Part shown: positions 45,286-53,393 of the stretch, one piece after another
How the letters are laid out: every line of letters starts with the position of its first letter
Position numbering within the stretch: position 1 is the first letter of the stretch
Source: Microvirga guangxiensis
GTDB lineage: Bacteria > Pseudomonadota > Alphaproteobacteria > Rhizobiales > Beijerinckiaceae
Assembly (NCBI RefSeq): GCF_900102135.1
Contig: NZ_FMVJ01000002.1
Coordinates: forward strand, 146,789 to 210,788
DNA: 64,000 nt
Reading direction: 5' to 3'
The notes under the pieces: generated by a model
The model's database searches: none
Told to the model about the DNA's origin: nothing
Seen by the model: only the letters and a program-made list of their open reading frames with translations
Position numbers and translations under genes: made by a program

Positions 45286-45315
45286 CAAAAAGGGCCCAGG
45301 ATTTCTCCCGGGCCC
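45286..45315 (-). terminator. Rho-independent terminator of the outer-membrane protein gene
   Basis: GGGCCC/GGGCCC stem with a loop containing GAGAAAT, followed on the minus strand by TTTTTG. Positioned 22 bases beyond the stop codon at 45337. Confidence 0.8.
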
Positions 45316-45336
45316 AGTCGTTGGGAGGATGGATGA

Positions 45337-46110
45337 TCAGTATGTACCGAACTTGAAGTTCAACTTGGCGCGGGCCACGAAGAACTCGTTGTCGTCGTTG
45401 CCGATATCCGGGGCAAAGACGTTGGTTGCCACTCCGCCCACAGGCGTGAACGTACCGACAAACCCGCCATTGTTGTCGTCATCGCTATCGAAGTTCAGCC
45501 ACAGGCCTTCAAGACCGAAGGTGACTGCGGACGACCCGAACAGGCCGGTCGGCAGCGCCCACTCGACACCGCCGCCGACAACCCAACCGGTATTGTCATC
45601 AGCATAGGCAAGACCGCCGGTGGCGTAGATCAGCACGCGATCGAAGGCCACACCGGCGCGGGCACGCACGGTGCCGAACCAATCGGACAGGTTGTTGTCG
45701 AACGTGCCAGGGACGAAGACGCCGGGGGTTGCAGCCGGGAGGAAGGCCACATCCACATTCTGATCAGTGTCGGCCCACTGGATGTCGGTCTCGAGACCGA
45801 TGACAAAGGAGCCGATCTGGTAGTTGTAGCCGATCTGCGCGCCGCCGGTGAAGCCACCGTCGCTGTTGTTGTCAAAGATCAGCGTGCCTGGCACCGCTCC
45901 GCCGAGAACCACGGATTCCCGATCATCGCTACGCCAGCCCCAGCCGGCATTCACACCAGCATAGAAGCCCGTCCACGTGAAGATCGGAGCTGCTGCGATA
46001 ATCGGAGCGGGAGGCGCTGCGCGGGCCGGAAGGTCCGCGGCTGTAGCACTGGCTGCAACAAGTGTAACACTTGCAACCCCTGCAAGAAGGCTTAGTACGC
46101 ACTTTCTCAT
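45337..46110 (-). CDS. Outer-membrane beta-barrel protein (Omp25/Omp31-like porin family)
   Basis: 257 residues from ATG 46110 (RKCVLSLLAGVASVTLVAASATAADLP signal peptide, AGGGG upstream); a start at 46143 is less likely. The mature protein has the alphaproteobacterial motif FTWTGFYAGVNAGWGWRSDD, followed by alternating beta strands (GGAQIGYNYQIGSFVIGLETDIQWAD, VRARAGVAFDRVLIYATGGLAYAD) and a C-terminal strand ending in aromatic FKFGTY that suits BAM recognition. No trimeric-porin signature. Flanked by an AT-rich promoter region and a strong terminator. Confidence 0.92.
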   Translation of the reverse strand: MRKCVLSLLAGVASVTLVAASATAADLPARAAPPAPIIAAAPIFTWTGFYAGVNAGWGWRSDDRESVVLGGAVPGTLIFDNNSDGGFTGGAQIGYNYQIGSFVIGLETDIQWADTDQNVDVAFLPAATPGVFVPGTFDNNLSDWFGTVRARAGVAFDRVLIYATGGLAYADDNTGWVVGGGVEWALPTGLFGSSAVTFGLEGLWLNFDSDDDNNGGFVGTFTPVGGVATNVFAPDIGNDDNEFFVARAKLNFKFGTY

Positions 46111-46220
46111 AACCGTAACCCCTAGTGTGAGGATCCACGGCAAAAACTTCGCTCTTTCGACAAGAAAAAGCTATTGCAAACAAGCAACAGCCATCTACTA
46201 GCGCTCAGATTGCTAATAAT

Positions 46221-46240
46221 CAAAAGTGGTACTACTTTTG
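46221..46240. promoter_or_regulatory. Operator-like palindrome upstream of the outer-membrane gene
   Basis: CAAAAGT-GGTACT-ACTTTTG is a 20-base near-perfect inverted repeat (7-base arms) 111 bases before the ATG at 46110. Candidate regulator site. Confidence 0.4.
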
Positions 46241-46332
46241 TATATCCACTCTACTACAGGTATATATTCAAATACAGAAGAAAGTTGCAATAGATTAAAT
46301 TGACTTTACTTTTTTTACATGCCGTAATGACC

Positions 46333-46399
46333 CTGTTTTCGGGTACTAACCGAAGGCGAGGAGACAACTATCCACCCTGCCCTCCGGGCAGGGTTTTTT
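46333..46399 (+). ncRNA. Candidate small RNA with two stem-loops
   Basis: On the plus strand, TTCGG-GTACTAA-CCGAA (46338-46354) is followed by an unpaired purine-rich GGCGAGGAGACA, then the strong terminator CCCTGCCC-TCC-GGGCAGGG-TTTTTT (46375-46399). TTGACT at 46300-46305 with a GTAATG-like -10 about 18 bases on is a plausible promoter. No ATG follows the Shine-Dalgarno-like stretch, so it is more likely RNA than a peptide. Confidence 0.5.
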
Positions 46400-46425
46400 C
46401 TGGCCTGTCATAGGCCTTGCTCGCG

Positions 46426-46863
46426 CTAAAGGTCTCCGAGGCTCAGCTGCGCCTGATTGCGCGGCTTCTGAGGCTGACGTTTTGGAGCAGGAGCCCCTGC
46501 GCTCCGAACGGGGCGCTTTCGCTCTGCAGCAGCGCTCATCCTCGCCTTCGCCTTGTCCCGCGCGACCGCCTCCGGCGAGTTGGGATCGTCATCGAGCCAC
46601 TTACCGCGTTTGATGACCTCGTTGACCCGGCCCTGATTGACTCCGAGTTCGAAGGCGATTTCCTGCTGGGTCATCTCCGTCGTGGCATGAAGCTCGAGAA
46701 TGCGCCGGGCCAATTCGGGCGTCATCTTGCGCCCGGTGATGCGGCGTGCCGGCGCCACGGAACGCTTGCCCTTATCCCTCTCACGCAACTTCTGCAGGAT
46801 CGCGAGGGCCATGTTCATGCCCTGCTCTCGAAGCGCATCCTCGAATTCCTTGAGCGTCGTCAC
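46426..46863 (-). CDS. Helix-turn-helix DNA-binding protein
   Basis: 145 residues. A resolvase-like HTH is clear at about residues 47-90: MTPELARRILELHATTEMTQQEIAFELGVNQGRVNEVIKRGKW. The N-terminal helix resembles a dimerisation segment and the C-terminal tail is basic and proline-rich (KRQPQKPRNQAQ). It is not a known named regulator. It is transcribed towards the candidate small RNA element, whose terminator lies 27 bases from its stop. Confidence 0.82.
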   Translation of the reverse strand: MTTLKEFEDALREQGMNMALAILQKLRERDKGKRSVAPARRITGRKMTPELARRILELHATTEMTQQEIAFELGVNQGRVNEVIKRGKWLDDDPNSPEAVARDKAKARMSAAAERKRPVRSAGAPAPKRQPQKPRNQAQLSLGDL

Positions 46864-46958
46864 TTAGGCCTACTCCCGAGATTTCTGGTGGTTCGGGCCG
46901 TCGTATCTCAAGGAATCCAACGGTTAAGCTGGCACTTTTGTTTCAGCCGGCAGGCGCC

Positions 46959-47744
46959 TCAATCCTCTTCGCTGCTGCAAGGCCAAGTCTTGGGAGCTGT
47001 CAGGCCCGAAGGAAGCTTGGTTTGCGCATCGCCGCAGGCCATGTCGATTTGCGCCTGCGTAAGCCCCTTCGCGGAGGTCAAATCGGCTCCGCCCAGTTGG
47101 GTGAGGTAGAGATAGGCTCCGGCCATGTTGACGTCCTGCAGCACTGCTCCCTGAAGCTGCGCGCGGGAGAGGTTCGAGTGGTTGAAATCGACGCCCGCGA
47201 GCTTCGTCTGCTGAAAGATCACGCGTGCGAGCTCGGCTTTCCCCATATCGGCGCGCTCCAGGTTCGCACCGCTGAAATCCGATCGGTTCAGCTCCGCCTT
47301 CTGGAAGTTGGCTCCGGAAGCCTTCGCCTTTGCGAAGTTCGAACGGTTCATGTCCGCCGAACTGAAATTGGTTTCGACTAGTAGAGCCTCGGAAAAATTC
47401 GCCCGCCATCCGAGCGCCTTGGTGAAATTCGCCTTTGTCAGATCGGCCTTTTCGAAACGCGTCCTGCTGATCTCGGTCTCGCTGAGATTGGCTCCCATCA
47501 TCTTCGAACCGCCGAAATCGCTCAATGTCAGAAGGGAGCGCTGGAAATTCGTGCCGGCGAGATCCTCGCCGGTCAGCATGATCCGCGCCTTCGAGCATCC
47601 CGACCAATCGGCTCCCGGTCCCGGCGCGTCCTGGCATTTCGCTTCGGCGACGTTGACATAAGCCGCCATGATCAGCCCTGCTCCCGCGAGCAGACTGCAT
47701 CCTTTGCCGAACGCCCAGGCACTCCCATTCAAGCGGTCAGGCAC
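46959..47744 (-). CDS. Secreted or membrane pentapeptide-repeat protein
   Basis: 261 residues from GTG 47744, chosen because AGAGGAG precedes it; the upstream ATG at 47807 adds 21 residues without a site. A signal/anchor segment (CSLLAGAGLIMAAYVNVAEA) leads to about 35 repeats of the A(N/D)(F/L)xX type (e.g. ANFSEALLVETNFSSADMNRSNFAKAKASGANF) forming a right-handed quadrilateral beta-helix (about residues 70-225). The last 30 residues are different, with cysteines (MACGD, TWPCSS). Probably periplasmic; partner unknown. Confidence 0.9.
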   Translation of the reverse strand: MPDRLNGSAWAFGKGCSLLAGAGLIMAAYVNVAEAKCQDAPGPGADWSGCSKARIMLTGEDLAGTNFQRSLLTLSDFGGSKMMGANLSETEISRTRFEKADLTKANFTKALGWRANFSEALLVETNFSSADMNRSNFAKAKASGANFQKAELNRSDFSGANLERADMGKAELARVIFQQTKLAGVDFNHSNLSRAQLQGAVLQDVNMAGAYLYLTQLGGADLTSAKGLTQAQIDMACGDAQTKLPSGLTAPKTWPCSSEED

Positions 47745-47906
47745 AACAATCTCCTCTCTTGGGCTCGCAGGATCCTCGAAACTCTCTCTAAAGGTAGGTC
47801 TTTGCATGCTCCATTTGGAGGTCCGATCTTAGGAATTTTAAGGCGTCGGCGACTCGACTTCACATTCTTATGGCCTAGCTTTAGCGGAAAATCGGAGAGT
47901 GATCGC

Positions 47907-48143
47907 ATGCATCGGATAATGATCGTTTCCCTTCTCGGACTAGCAGGTCTGGCTCTCGCCGGATGTTCGACTTCGGCTACGCCCGAAGGCGTGCTGCCGC
48001 GAACCGATCTTCCCCCGCCGCCTTCCATCGGCCGCAGCCAGCGGGACCGCGCAACCACTTCATCGGTCGGTGCGCAGCCGCAGCGCCGCGGCCTGAGCGT
48101 ACCGAGCACGCTCGTGCCGCCGCGCCCTGCCCCGCGCTCCTGA
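47907..48143 (+). CDS. Small lipoprotein
   Basis: 78 residues from ATG 47907 (GGAG upstream); a second Met four codons on is possible. A lipoprotein signal with lipobox LALAGCS gives a lipidated Cys, followed by a Pro/Arg-rich, probably unstructured tail. Envelope protein of unknown role; followed by a strong terminator. Confidence 0.72.
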   Translation: MHRIMIVSLLGLAGLALAGCSTSATPEGVLPRTDLPPPPSIGRSQRDRATTSSVGAQPQRRGLSVPSTLVPPRPAPRS

Positions 48144-48176
48144 CGATCCCCGGCTTCTGCCTCGGCGCAGATGTTC

Positions 48177-48201
48177 AAAGCCCCCGAACGGGGGCTTTTT
48201 T
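48177..48201 (+). terminator. Rho-independent terminator of the lipoprotein gene
   Basis: AAGCCCCC-GAAC-GGGGGCTT with six T residues after it; starts about 35 bases after the stop codon. Confidence 0.88.
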
Positions 48202-48308
48202 CATTTGATGGCGCAGGAAATTCAGCAGAGTGCGCCAAAGCACAGGTATCGCTCTTGCGAAGGGTAATGTTACGTATATGACCTAGCGGAATGATTTGAG
48301 GGGGCTTC

Positions 48309-48989
48309 ATGTCTTGGCTCTATTCACTGACCTGGATCGATGCACTGGGGTGGCTGGGCGCCACTCTCACCATCACCGGCAGCGCGATGCGCACGATCAT
48401 CCCTCTGCGCTGCATAGGGATCGCGGCCAATAGCGTCGGGCTCACTTATGCCGTGGTCATGAATCTCTATCCCAGCATGACCGTCAATCTGATCCTCCTG
48501 CCCCTCAACTCGATGCGGCTCTATCAGATGATCCGCCTGATCCGTCAGGTGAGGCAGGCCTCCAAGAGCGACCTCTCGATGGAATGGCTCAAACCGTTCA
48601 TGACACGCCGCAAGGTGGAGGCAGGCGAAGTGCTGTTTGCACGGGGCGATAGCGCCAATTGCATGTTCTATACTCTCTCGGGCCGCTACCGCTTGAAGGA
48701 GCTGAATATCGAACTGCTGCAGGGGCAGGTGGTCGGCGAGATGGGCTTCATGTCCCCCGACAACAAGCGGACCCAGACCCTGGAGTGCCTGGAGAGCGGG
48801 GAGATACTGAACATCTCCTATGACGAAGTGCGCCAGCTCTATTTCCAGAACCCCGAGTTCGGCTTCTACTTCCTCAGGCTCACCAGCGAGCGGCTGTTCA
48901 AGAACATGGAGAGAATGGAAGCGGAAATCGAGCGGCTGAAAAGGGATGCTGCGGAAGCCGCCCCTCTCAAGCAGATGGCTTCAGCTTAG
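48309..48989 (+). CDS. Membrane protein with C-terminal cyclic-nucleotide-binding domain
   Basis: 226 residues. About three N-terminal hydrophobic segments (ALGWLGATLTITGSA, CIGIAANSVGLTYAVVM, MTVNLILLPLNSM). A CNB domain over about residues 95-190 includes KVEAGEVLFARGDSANCMFYTLSGRYRL, LLQGQVVGEMGFMSPDNKRTQTLECLESGEIL; the cAMP-pocket GE is present but the following Arg is displaced. A C-terminal helix (ERMEAEIERLKRDAAEA) suggests coiled-coil oligomerisation. It may respond to the cyclase at 307 or to cAMP generally. Confidence 0.85.
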   Translation: MSWLYSLTWIDALGWLGATLTITGSAMRTIIPLRCIGIAANSVGLTYAVVMNLYPSMTVNLILLPLNSMRLYQMIRLIRQVRQASKSDLSMEWLKPFMTRRKVEAGEVLFARGDSANCMFYTLSGRYRLKELNIELLQGQVVGEMGFMSPDNKRTQTLECLESGEILNISYDEVRQLYFQNPEFGFYFLRLTSERLFKNMERMEAEIERLKRDAAEAAPLKQMASA

Positions 48990-49021
48990 AACTCCTCAAA
49001 TCAGCACCCAGTTTAGAACTC
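48986..49021 (+). promoter_or_regulatory. Tandem TTAGAACTC motifs upstream of iron-transport genes
   Basis: TTAGAACTC at 48986-48994 and TTAGAACTC at 49013-49021. The second continues CTTATAAG as a loose palindrome. This resembles Irr/ICE-type iron control boxes of Hyphomicrobiales, recalled from knowledge, not aligned here. The iron binding-protein gene starts 117 bases on. Confidence 0.4.
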
Positions 49022-49137
49022 TTATAAGTTATTGTTTTAATTAAGTTTTTTCTTGACCCGACATGGCGACCGTGGTTTTTCCGGCGCAACCGGGGTGCAT
49101 CGTTGCGATGACCCGAATTGTGGGTGAGGAAAACTTC

Positions 49138-50172
49138 ATGAACCTGACGATGAAATTCGCTCGCGGCCTGCTTGTCGGTGCGGCTGCTATAGGCACTCTG
49201 GCCGGTTCGGCGCAGGCCGCCGATCAGGCGTTGAACATCTACACCACCCGCGAGCCGGGTCTGATCAAGCCGGTTCTCGATGAGTTCACCAAAGAGACCG
49301 GCATCAAGGTCAACACGATTTTCATCAATAACGGCCTCGAGGAGCGCGTTCGCACCGAAGGCGAGAACAGCCCGGCGGACATCATCCTCACCGTCGACAT
49401 CGGCCGCCTGGCAGCCGCCAAGGATTACGGCGTCACCCAGCCTCTAAAATCCGAAGTGCTCGAGAAGGTGATCCCCGCCGCCTATCGCGATCCGGAAGGC
49501 CACTGGTTCGGCATCGCTCTGCGCGGCCGCGTGGTCTACGCCTCCAAGGAGCGCGTGAAGCAGGACAAGATCACCTATGAAGAGCTTGCCGATCCCAAGT
49601 GGAAGGGCAAGGTCTGCATTCGCTCCGGCCAGCATCTCTACAACGTCAGCCTCATCGCCGCCGCCATCGCTCACATGGGCGAAGCCAAGGCCGAGGAATG
49701 GCTGAAGGGCGTGAAGGCCAATCTCGCCAAGAAGCCTTCGGGCGGCGACCGCGAGCAGGCCAAGGACATCCTCGCCGGTGTCTGCGACATCGCCATTGGC
49801 AACACTTACTACGTCTCGCTCATGCGCAACGGCAAGGACGAGGAACAGAAGAAGTGGGGCGAGGCGATCAACGTGATCCTCCCAACCTTCGAAGGCGGCG
49901 GTACGCACGTGAACGTTTCGGGCCTTGCCCTTGCCAAGAATGCGCCGAACAAGGCGAATGCCGTGAAGTTCATGGAGTTCATGGTCTCCGACGACTCGCA
50001 GCGCATTCACGCCGAAGCCAATTCCGAGTATCCGGTCAAGGCCGGCATCAAGATCCACCCGACGATTGCTTCGTTCGGCGAACTCAAGGCCGACAACGTG
50101 TCGATTGCGGAGATCGCCAAGCTTCGCAAGAAGGCCAGCGAATTGGTCGACAAGGTCGGCTTCGATCAGTAA
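49138..50172 (+). CDS. Iron(III) ABC transporter substrate-binding protein (FbpA/FutA type)
   Basis: 344 residues from ATG 49138 with GAGGAAAA upstream; a longer frame to 49063 is rejected. Sec signal (ARGLLVGAAAIGTLAGSAQAA) then LNIYTTREPGLIKPVLDEF at the N-terminus of the fold. The paired tyrosines for Fe(III) are at Y224-Y225 (NTYYV). It binds ferric iron in the periplasm. The following permease gene is in the same direction after a hairpin-containing gap. Confidence 0.92.
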   Translation: MNLTMKFARGLLVGAAAIGTLAGSAQAADQALNIYTTREPGLIKPVLDEFTKETGIKVNTIFINNGLEERVRTEGENSPADIILTVDIGRLAAAKDYGVTQPLKSEVLEKVIPAAYRDPEGHWFGIALRGRVVYASKERVKQDKITYEELADPKWKGKVCIRSGQHLYNVSLIAAAIAHMGEAKAEEWLKGVKANLAKKPSGGDREQAKDILAGVCDIAIGNTYYVSLMRNGKDEEQKKWGEAINVILPTFEGGGTHVNVSGLALAKNAPNKANAVKFMEFMVSDDSQRIHAEANSEYPVKAGIKIHPTIASFGELKADNVSIAEIAKLRKKASELVDKVGFDQ

Positions 50173-50210
50173 TCCATAGAGCAGTCCTTAGAGCTGCTCT
50201 CTTGATAGGA

Positions 50211-50234
50211 GGCGCTGCCGGCAACGGCAGCGCC
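50211..50234 (+). promoter_or_regulatory. Hairpin between iron-binding protein and permease genes
   Basis: GGCGCTGCC-GGCAAC-GGCAGCGCC is a 9-bp perfect stem, only 8 bases before the permease TTG start. A second weaker hairpin (GAGCAG/CTGCTC) lies at 50180-50200. It probably lowers permease translation relative to the binding protein and may act as an attenuator. Confidence 0.55.
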
Positions 50235-50242
50235 GTTTCACG

Positions 50243-51973
50243 TTGAAAGCGACCGCAGAAGTTCAGAACCTTTTTCGCGCCATTCCCTTCGGGGCGATAA
50301 ACCGCATTCCCTGGTGGCTCTCCGCCGCAGTGGTTGCGGTGGGACTTCTCGTGCTCATGCCGGTTGCGGCGCTGACCGGAATAGCCGCACAAGGCGATGC
50401 GGAGATCTGGCCGCATCTGATCCGGAACGTCCTGCCATCGAGCATCGTGGACACGCTTGCGTTGCTTGCGGGCATCGCAGTCGTCGCAGGCTCCATGGGC
50501 ATCACGTCCGCCTGGCTCGTCACCGCTCACCGCTTTCCAGGCCGCAACATCCTCGTGTGGCTTTTGCCTCTCCCCCTCGCCGTGCCGACCTACATCACGG
50601 CCTATATCTACGTGGAGATTTTCGACTCCGCCGGCCTCGTTCAGATGGCTATGCGGGATGTCATGGGCTGGACGTCGCGCAGCGATTACTGGTTTCCCGA
50701 GATCCGTTCTCTCTACGGCTGCATCCTCGTGATGTCCGCCGTCCTCTATCCCTATGTTTATATCGCGGCGCGGGCGATGTTCCTGACGCAGAGCGCGAGC
50801 ATGCTTGAAGTGGCCAGGGTTCTCGGCGCGGGTCGCTTCAAGCTCTTCACCGTCATCGCTCTTCCCCTCGCTCGCCCTGCCCTGGCCGTGGGCCTGTCGC
50901 TCGCCTTGCTCGAAGCGTTGAACGATATCGGCGCGAGCGAGTATCTCGGCGTGCGTACTCTCACCGTCGCCGTCTACAACACGTGGCTCAACCGCGGCAG
51001 CCTCCCAGGCGCGGCGCAAATCGCCTGCGTGATGCTTGCCTTCGTCGTCGCGCTCATCCTGATCGAACGTTATGGCCGCAAGGATCGCCGCTATGCCACA
51101 TCGGCCAAACGTTCGCGCGTGGTGCATCCGGCGCCCCTCTTCGGCGGGCGGGCATGGATCGCCGCCATGCTGTGCAGCGTTCCGGTTTTCCTCGGCTTCA
51201 TCCTGCCTTGCGCATTCCTGATCCGTGAGATCCTGCGCGGAAGCCTGTTCGAGCAGTTCGATGCGGAGTTTCTCGAACACCTTCTGACAACGCTGGGTTT
51301 GTCGATCACGGCGACCCTCGCAGTTCTGGCGGTGGCGACATTGCTCGTCTCCGCGGCACGCATCGCCAAGTCACCGCTCACGCGAAGCACCCTGTTCATC
51401 GCGGGCCTGGGCTATGCGATCCCTGGCACGGTCCTCGCCCTCGGACTCATGACGCCGCTGGTCACGATCGACGGTCTGATCGGCACGATCTGGCGCTATC
51501 TCACCGGCGAACGTCTGGGCCTGCTTCTCATGGGCACGGCAACCGCCATCATCATCGCTTATGTGCTGCGGTTCCTGTCGATTGCGACCGGTTCGCTCTC
51601 CGCAGGTCTCGACCGGGTCTCGCCGAGTCTCGAGGATGCGGCGCGTACCCTGGGCTCATCCCGCAAGGACATGGTCTGGCGCATCCAGATCCCGCTCATG
51701 CGCCCTGCGCTCGCGAGCGCAGCCCTGCTGATCTTCGTGGATTGCATCAAGGAGTTGCCCGCGACCCTGCTGCTACGCCCCCTGAACACGGAAACCCTCG
51801 CCACGCAGGTCTATACTTACGCCTCGCGCGGACGCTTCGAGGACGGCTCTCTTGCCGCGCTCGTCATTGTGCTGATCGGCCTTGTCCCCGTGATTCAACT
51901 CGTGCGCAGCGCCGAGACGCGGCTGCGGAGGCCGGAGCGCCCGGATTCGCCATCGAGCAGCCCGAGCCTGTGA
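50243..51973 (+). CDS. Iron(III) ABC transporter fused permease (FbpB/FutB type)
   Basis: 576 residues from TTG 50243, double length as in FbpB: two homologous permease halves each of about six helices (LLVLMPVAALTGIAAQG... and ...GFILPCAFLIREILRG). Two EAA-type loops are visible (MLEVARVLGAGRFKLFTVIALPLARP, SLEDAARTLGSSRKDMVWRIQIPLMRP). It forms the whole channel alone. No FbpC-type ATPase follows in this window. Confidence 0.9.
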   Translation: MKATAEVQNLFRAIPFGAINRIPWWLSAAVVAVGLLVLMPVAALTGIAAQGDAEIWPHLIRNVLPSSIVDTLALLAGIAVVAGSMGITSAWLVTAHRFPGRNILVWLLPLPLAVPTYITAYIYVEIFDSAGLVQMAMRDVMGWTSRSDYWFPEIRSLYGCILVMSAVLYPYVYIAARAMFLTQSASMLEVARVLGAGRFKLFTVIALPLARPALAVGLSLALLEALNDIGASEYLGVRTLTVAVYNTWLNRGSLPGAAQIACVMLAFVVALILIERYGRKDRRYATSAKRSRVVHPAPLFGGRAWIAAMLCSVPVFLGFILPCAFLIREILRGSLFEQFDAEFLEHLLTTLGLSITATLAVLAVATLLVSAARIAKSPLTRSTLFIAGLGYAIPGTVLALGLMTPLVTIDGLIGTIWRYLTGERLGLLLMGTATAIIIAYVLRFLSIATGSLSAGLDRVSPSLEDAARTLGSSRKDMVWRIQIPLMRPALASAALLIFVDCIKELPATLLLRPLNTETLATQVYTYASRGRFEDGSLAALVIVLIGLVPVIQLVRSAETRLRRPERPDSPSSSPSL

Positions 51974-51992
51974 AAGGCACTCTCTCGACCCT

Positions 51993-52583
51993 TCAGGAAG
52001 GCCATTGCGCCAGCACGGCTTCGCTGCTGACGGTCTCGACCTGATAGCTGTATCGCTTGGTATAGAGCGTGAGCAGTGAATCGTGACCCTCGTCGGAGGA
52101 GCTGCAGACGCCATCGGACACGATCACGACACGCAGTCCCAGATCGACGGCACCGAGCACGGTGGCGAGAACGCACATGTCGGTTTCGGAGCCGGTGACC
52201 AGCAAGGTGTCGATCCCGCGTTCGCTCACGAGATCGCGCAGCTTGTGACCGGCGAAGGCCGAATAGACCGGTTTGTCCAGCATGGTAGCAGGCGGCACGA
52301 GCCGCTGCAGCGGCGGCATCAGCTCCAGAAGCCGCGGATCGAGATGCTCGCGCGTGACCTCGCGCCAGCGCTCATAATAGATGCGCCATGCGCCCGGCAT
52401 GTCCTCGGGCCGGTAAGGCGGAATGAATCGGGTAAAGACCGTGCGGTCCGGCGCCTGCTCGGCAATCTGCGCCACGGTCGGCAGGACACGCTCCATCCAG
52501 GGGGTCGGCCACGGCCCTTCGGAGGAGAAGAGGCGCTGCATGTCGATGCACAGGTGAAGCGTGTTGGGGCCGAAAGGAATCAT
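51993..52583 (-). CDS. Isochorismatase-family cysteine hydrolase
   Basis: 196 residues from ATG 52583; upstream in-frame codons to 52652 are poorly supported. The catalytic Asp sits in LHLCIDMQRLF, the Lys position is at LDKPVYSAF and the nucleophile in VTGSETDMCVLATVLGAV (Cys after the conserved ETD). The family includes nicotinamidase and hydrolases of small amides. Substrate unknown; it stands between the iron transporter and scoAB. Confidence 0.88.
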   Translation of the reverse strand: MIPFGPNTLHLCIDMQRLFSSEGPWPTPWMERVLPTVAQIAEQAPDRTVFTRFIPPYRPEDMPGAWRIYYERWREVTREHLDPRLLELMPPLQRLVPPATMLDKPVYSAFAGHKLRDLVSERGIDTLLVTGSETDMCVLATVLGAVDLGLRVVIVSDGVCSSSDEGHDSLLTLYTKRYSYQVETVSSEAVLAQWPS

Positions 52584-52712
52584 GTTCGCTGATCGAATGG
52601 GAATGATGTGAGGCAAACGGAACGGCCCTGCCCCGGTTCCCTCCGACAGCAATCAGGCCCCGGGGAGCTCCCGAGGCCTGCTGAAGTGTCACATTCGTTT
52701 TGGGCCGTCGGC

Positions 52713-53393
52713 TCAGGCCGCGTTTGACTGCTTGCCGTTCAGGTCCACCTTGAACTCGGCTTCCGTCTTCGCCTTGATTTCGTCCACCGTCACGCCGTCG
52801 GCAAGCTCGATCAGCGTCATGCCGCTGCCGCCCTTCTTGTCGATGGAGAACACGCCGAGATCCGTGATCACGAGATCAACGACGCCCGCGCCCGTGAGCG
52901 GCAGGGAGCAGGCCTTGAGGAGCTTCGGCTCTTCCGAACCGTCCTTGGCCCGAGCCACATGCTCCATGACCACGACCACGCGCTTCACGCCGGCTACAAG
53001 GTCCATGGCGCCGCCCATGCCCTTCACCATCTTGCCGGGGATCATCCAGTTGGCGAGATCCCCATTGCTCGCCACCTGCATGGCGCCGAGGATCGACAGG
53101 TCGATATGGCCGCCGCGGATCATCCCGAAGGAGTCCGAGCTGGAGAAATAGCTCGTGGTGGGAAGTTCGGTGATCGTCTGCTTGCCCGCATTGATCAGGT
53201 CGGCGTCTTCCTCTCCCTCGAACGGGAAAGGACCCATGCCGAGCATGCCGTTTTCCGACTGGAGCTGCACGTGCATTCCGGACGGAATGTAGTTCGACAC
53301 CAGTGTCGGAATGCCGATGCCGAGATTCACGTAATAGCCGTCGCGCAGCTCCTTGGCGGCGCGGGCCGCCATCTGTTCACGGGTCCATGCCAT
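52713..53393 (-). CDS. scoB: 3-oxoacid CoA-transferase subunit B
   Basis: 226 residues, class I CoA-transferase. [44 protein letters not shown] contains the glutamate (SENG) that forms the CoA thioester. It works with subunit A to transfer CoA from succinyl-CoA to acetoacetate (ketone-body/PHB breakdown), possibly on another 3-oxoacid such as 3-oxoadipate. One-base overlap (TGATG) with scoA. Confidence 0.94.
   Translation of the reverse strand: MAWTREQMAARAAKELRDGYYVNLGIGIPTLVSNYIPSGMHVQLQSENGMLGMGPFPFEGEEDADLINAGKQTITELPTTSYFSSSDSFGMIRGGHIDLSILGAMQVASNGDLANWMIPGKMVKGMGGAMDLVAGVKRVVVVMEHVARAKDGSEEPKLLKACSLPLTGAGVVDLVITDLGVFSIDKKGGSGMTLIELADGVTVDEIKAKTEAEFKVDLNGKQSNAA

Larger units (their letters stand above)
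44979..45336. other. Intergenic region with two minus-strand terminators and AT palindrome
   Basis: 358 bases between convergent genes. Besides the terminator of the outer-membrane gene (45286-45315), a second minus-strand terminator lies at 45024-45051, and a perfect 23-base AT palindrome at 45122-45144. A minus-strand frame at 45020-45265 runs into the terminator and is not trusted. Confidence 0.55.
46111..46425. other. AT-rich intergenic region with operator-like palindrome and candidate small RNA
   Basis: 315 bases, clearly AT-richer than neighbours over about 46200-46330. It serves as the upstream region of the outer-membrane gene (minus). It also contains a plus-strand two-hairpin element ending in a strong terminator (46375-46399) with no plus-strand gene, annotated separately. 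Confidence 0.6.
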
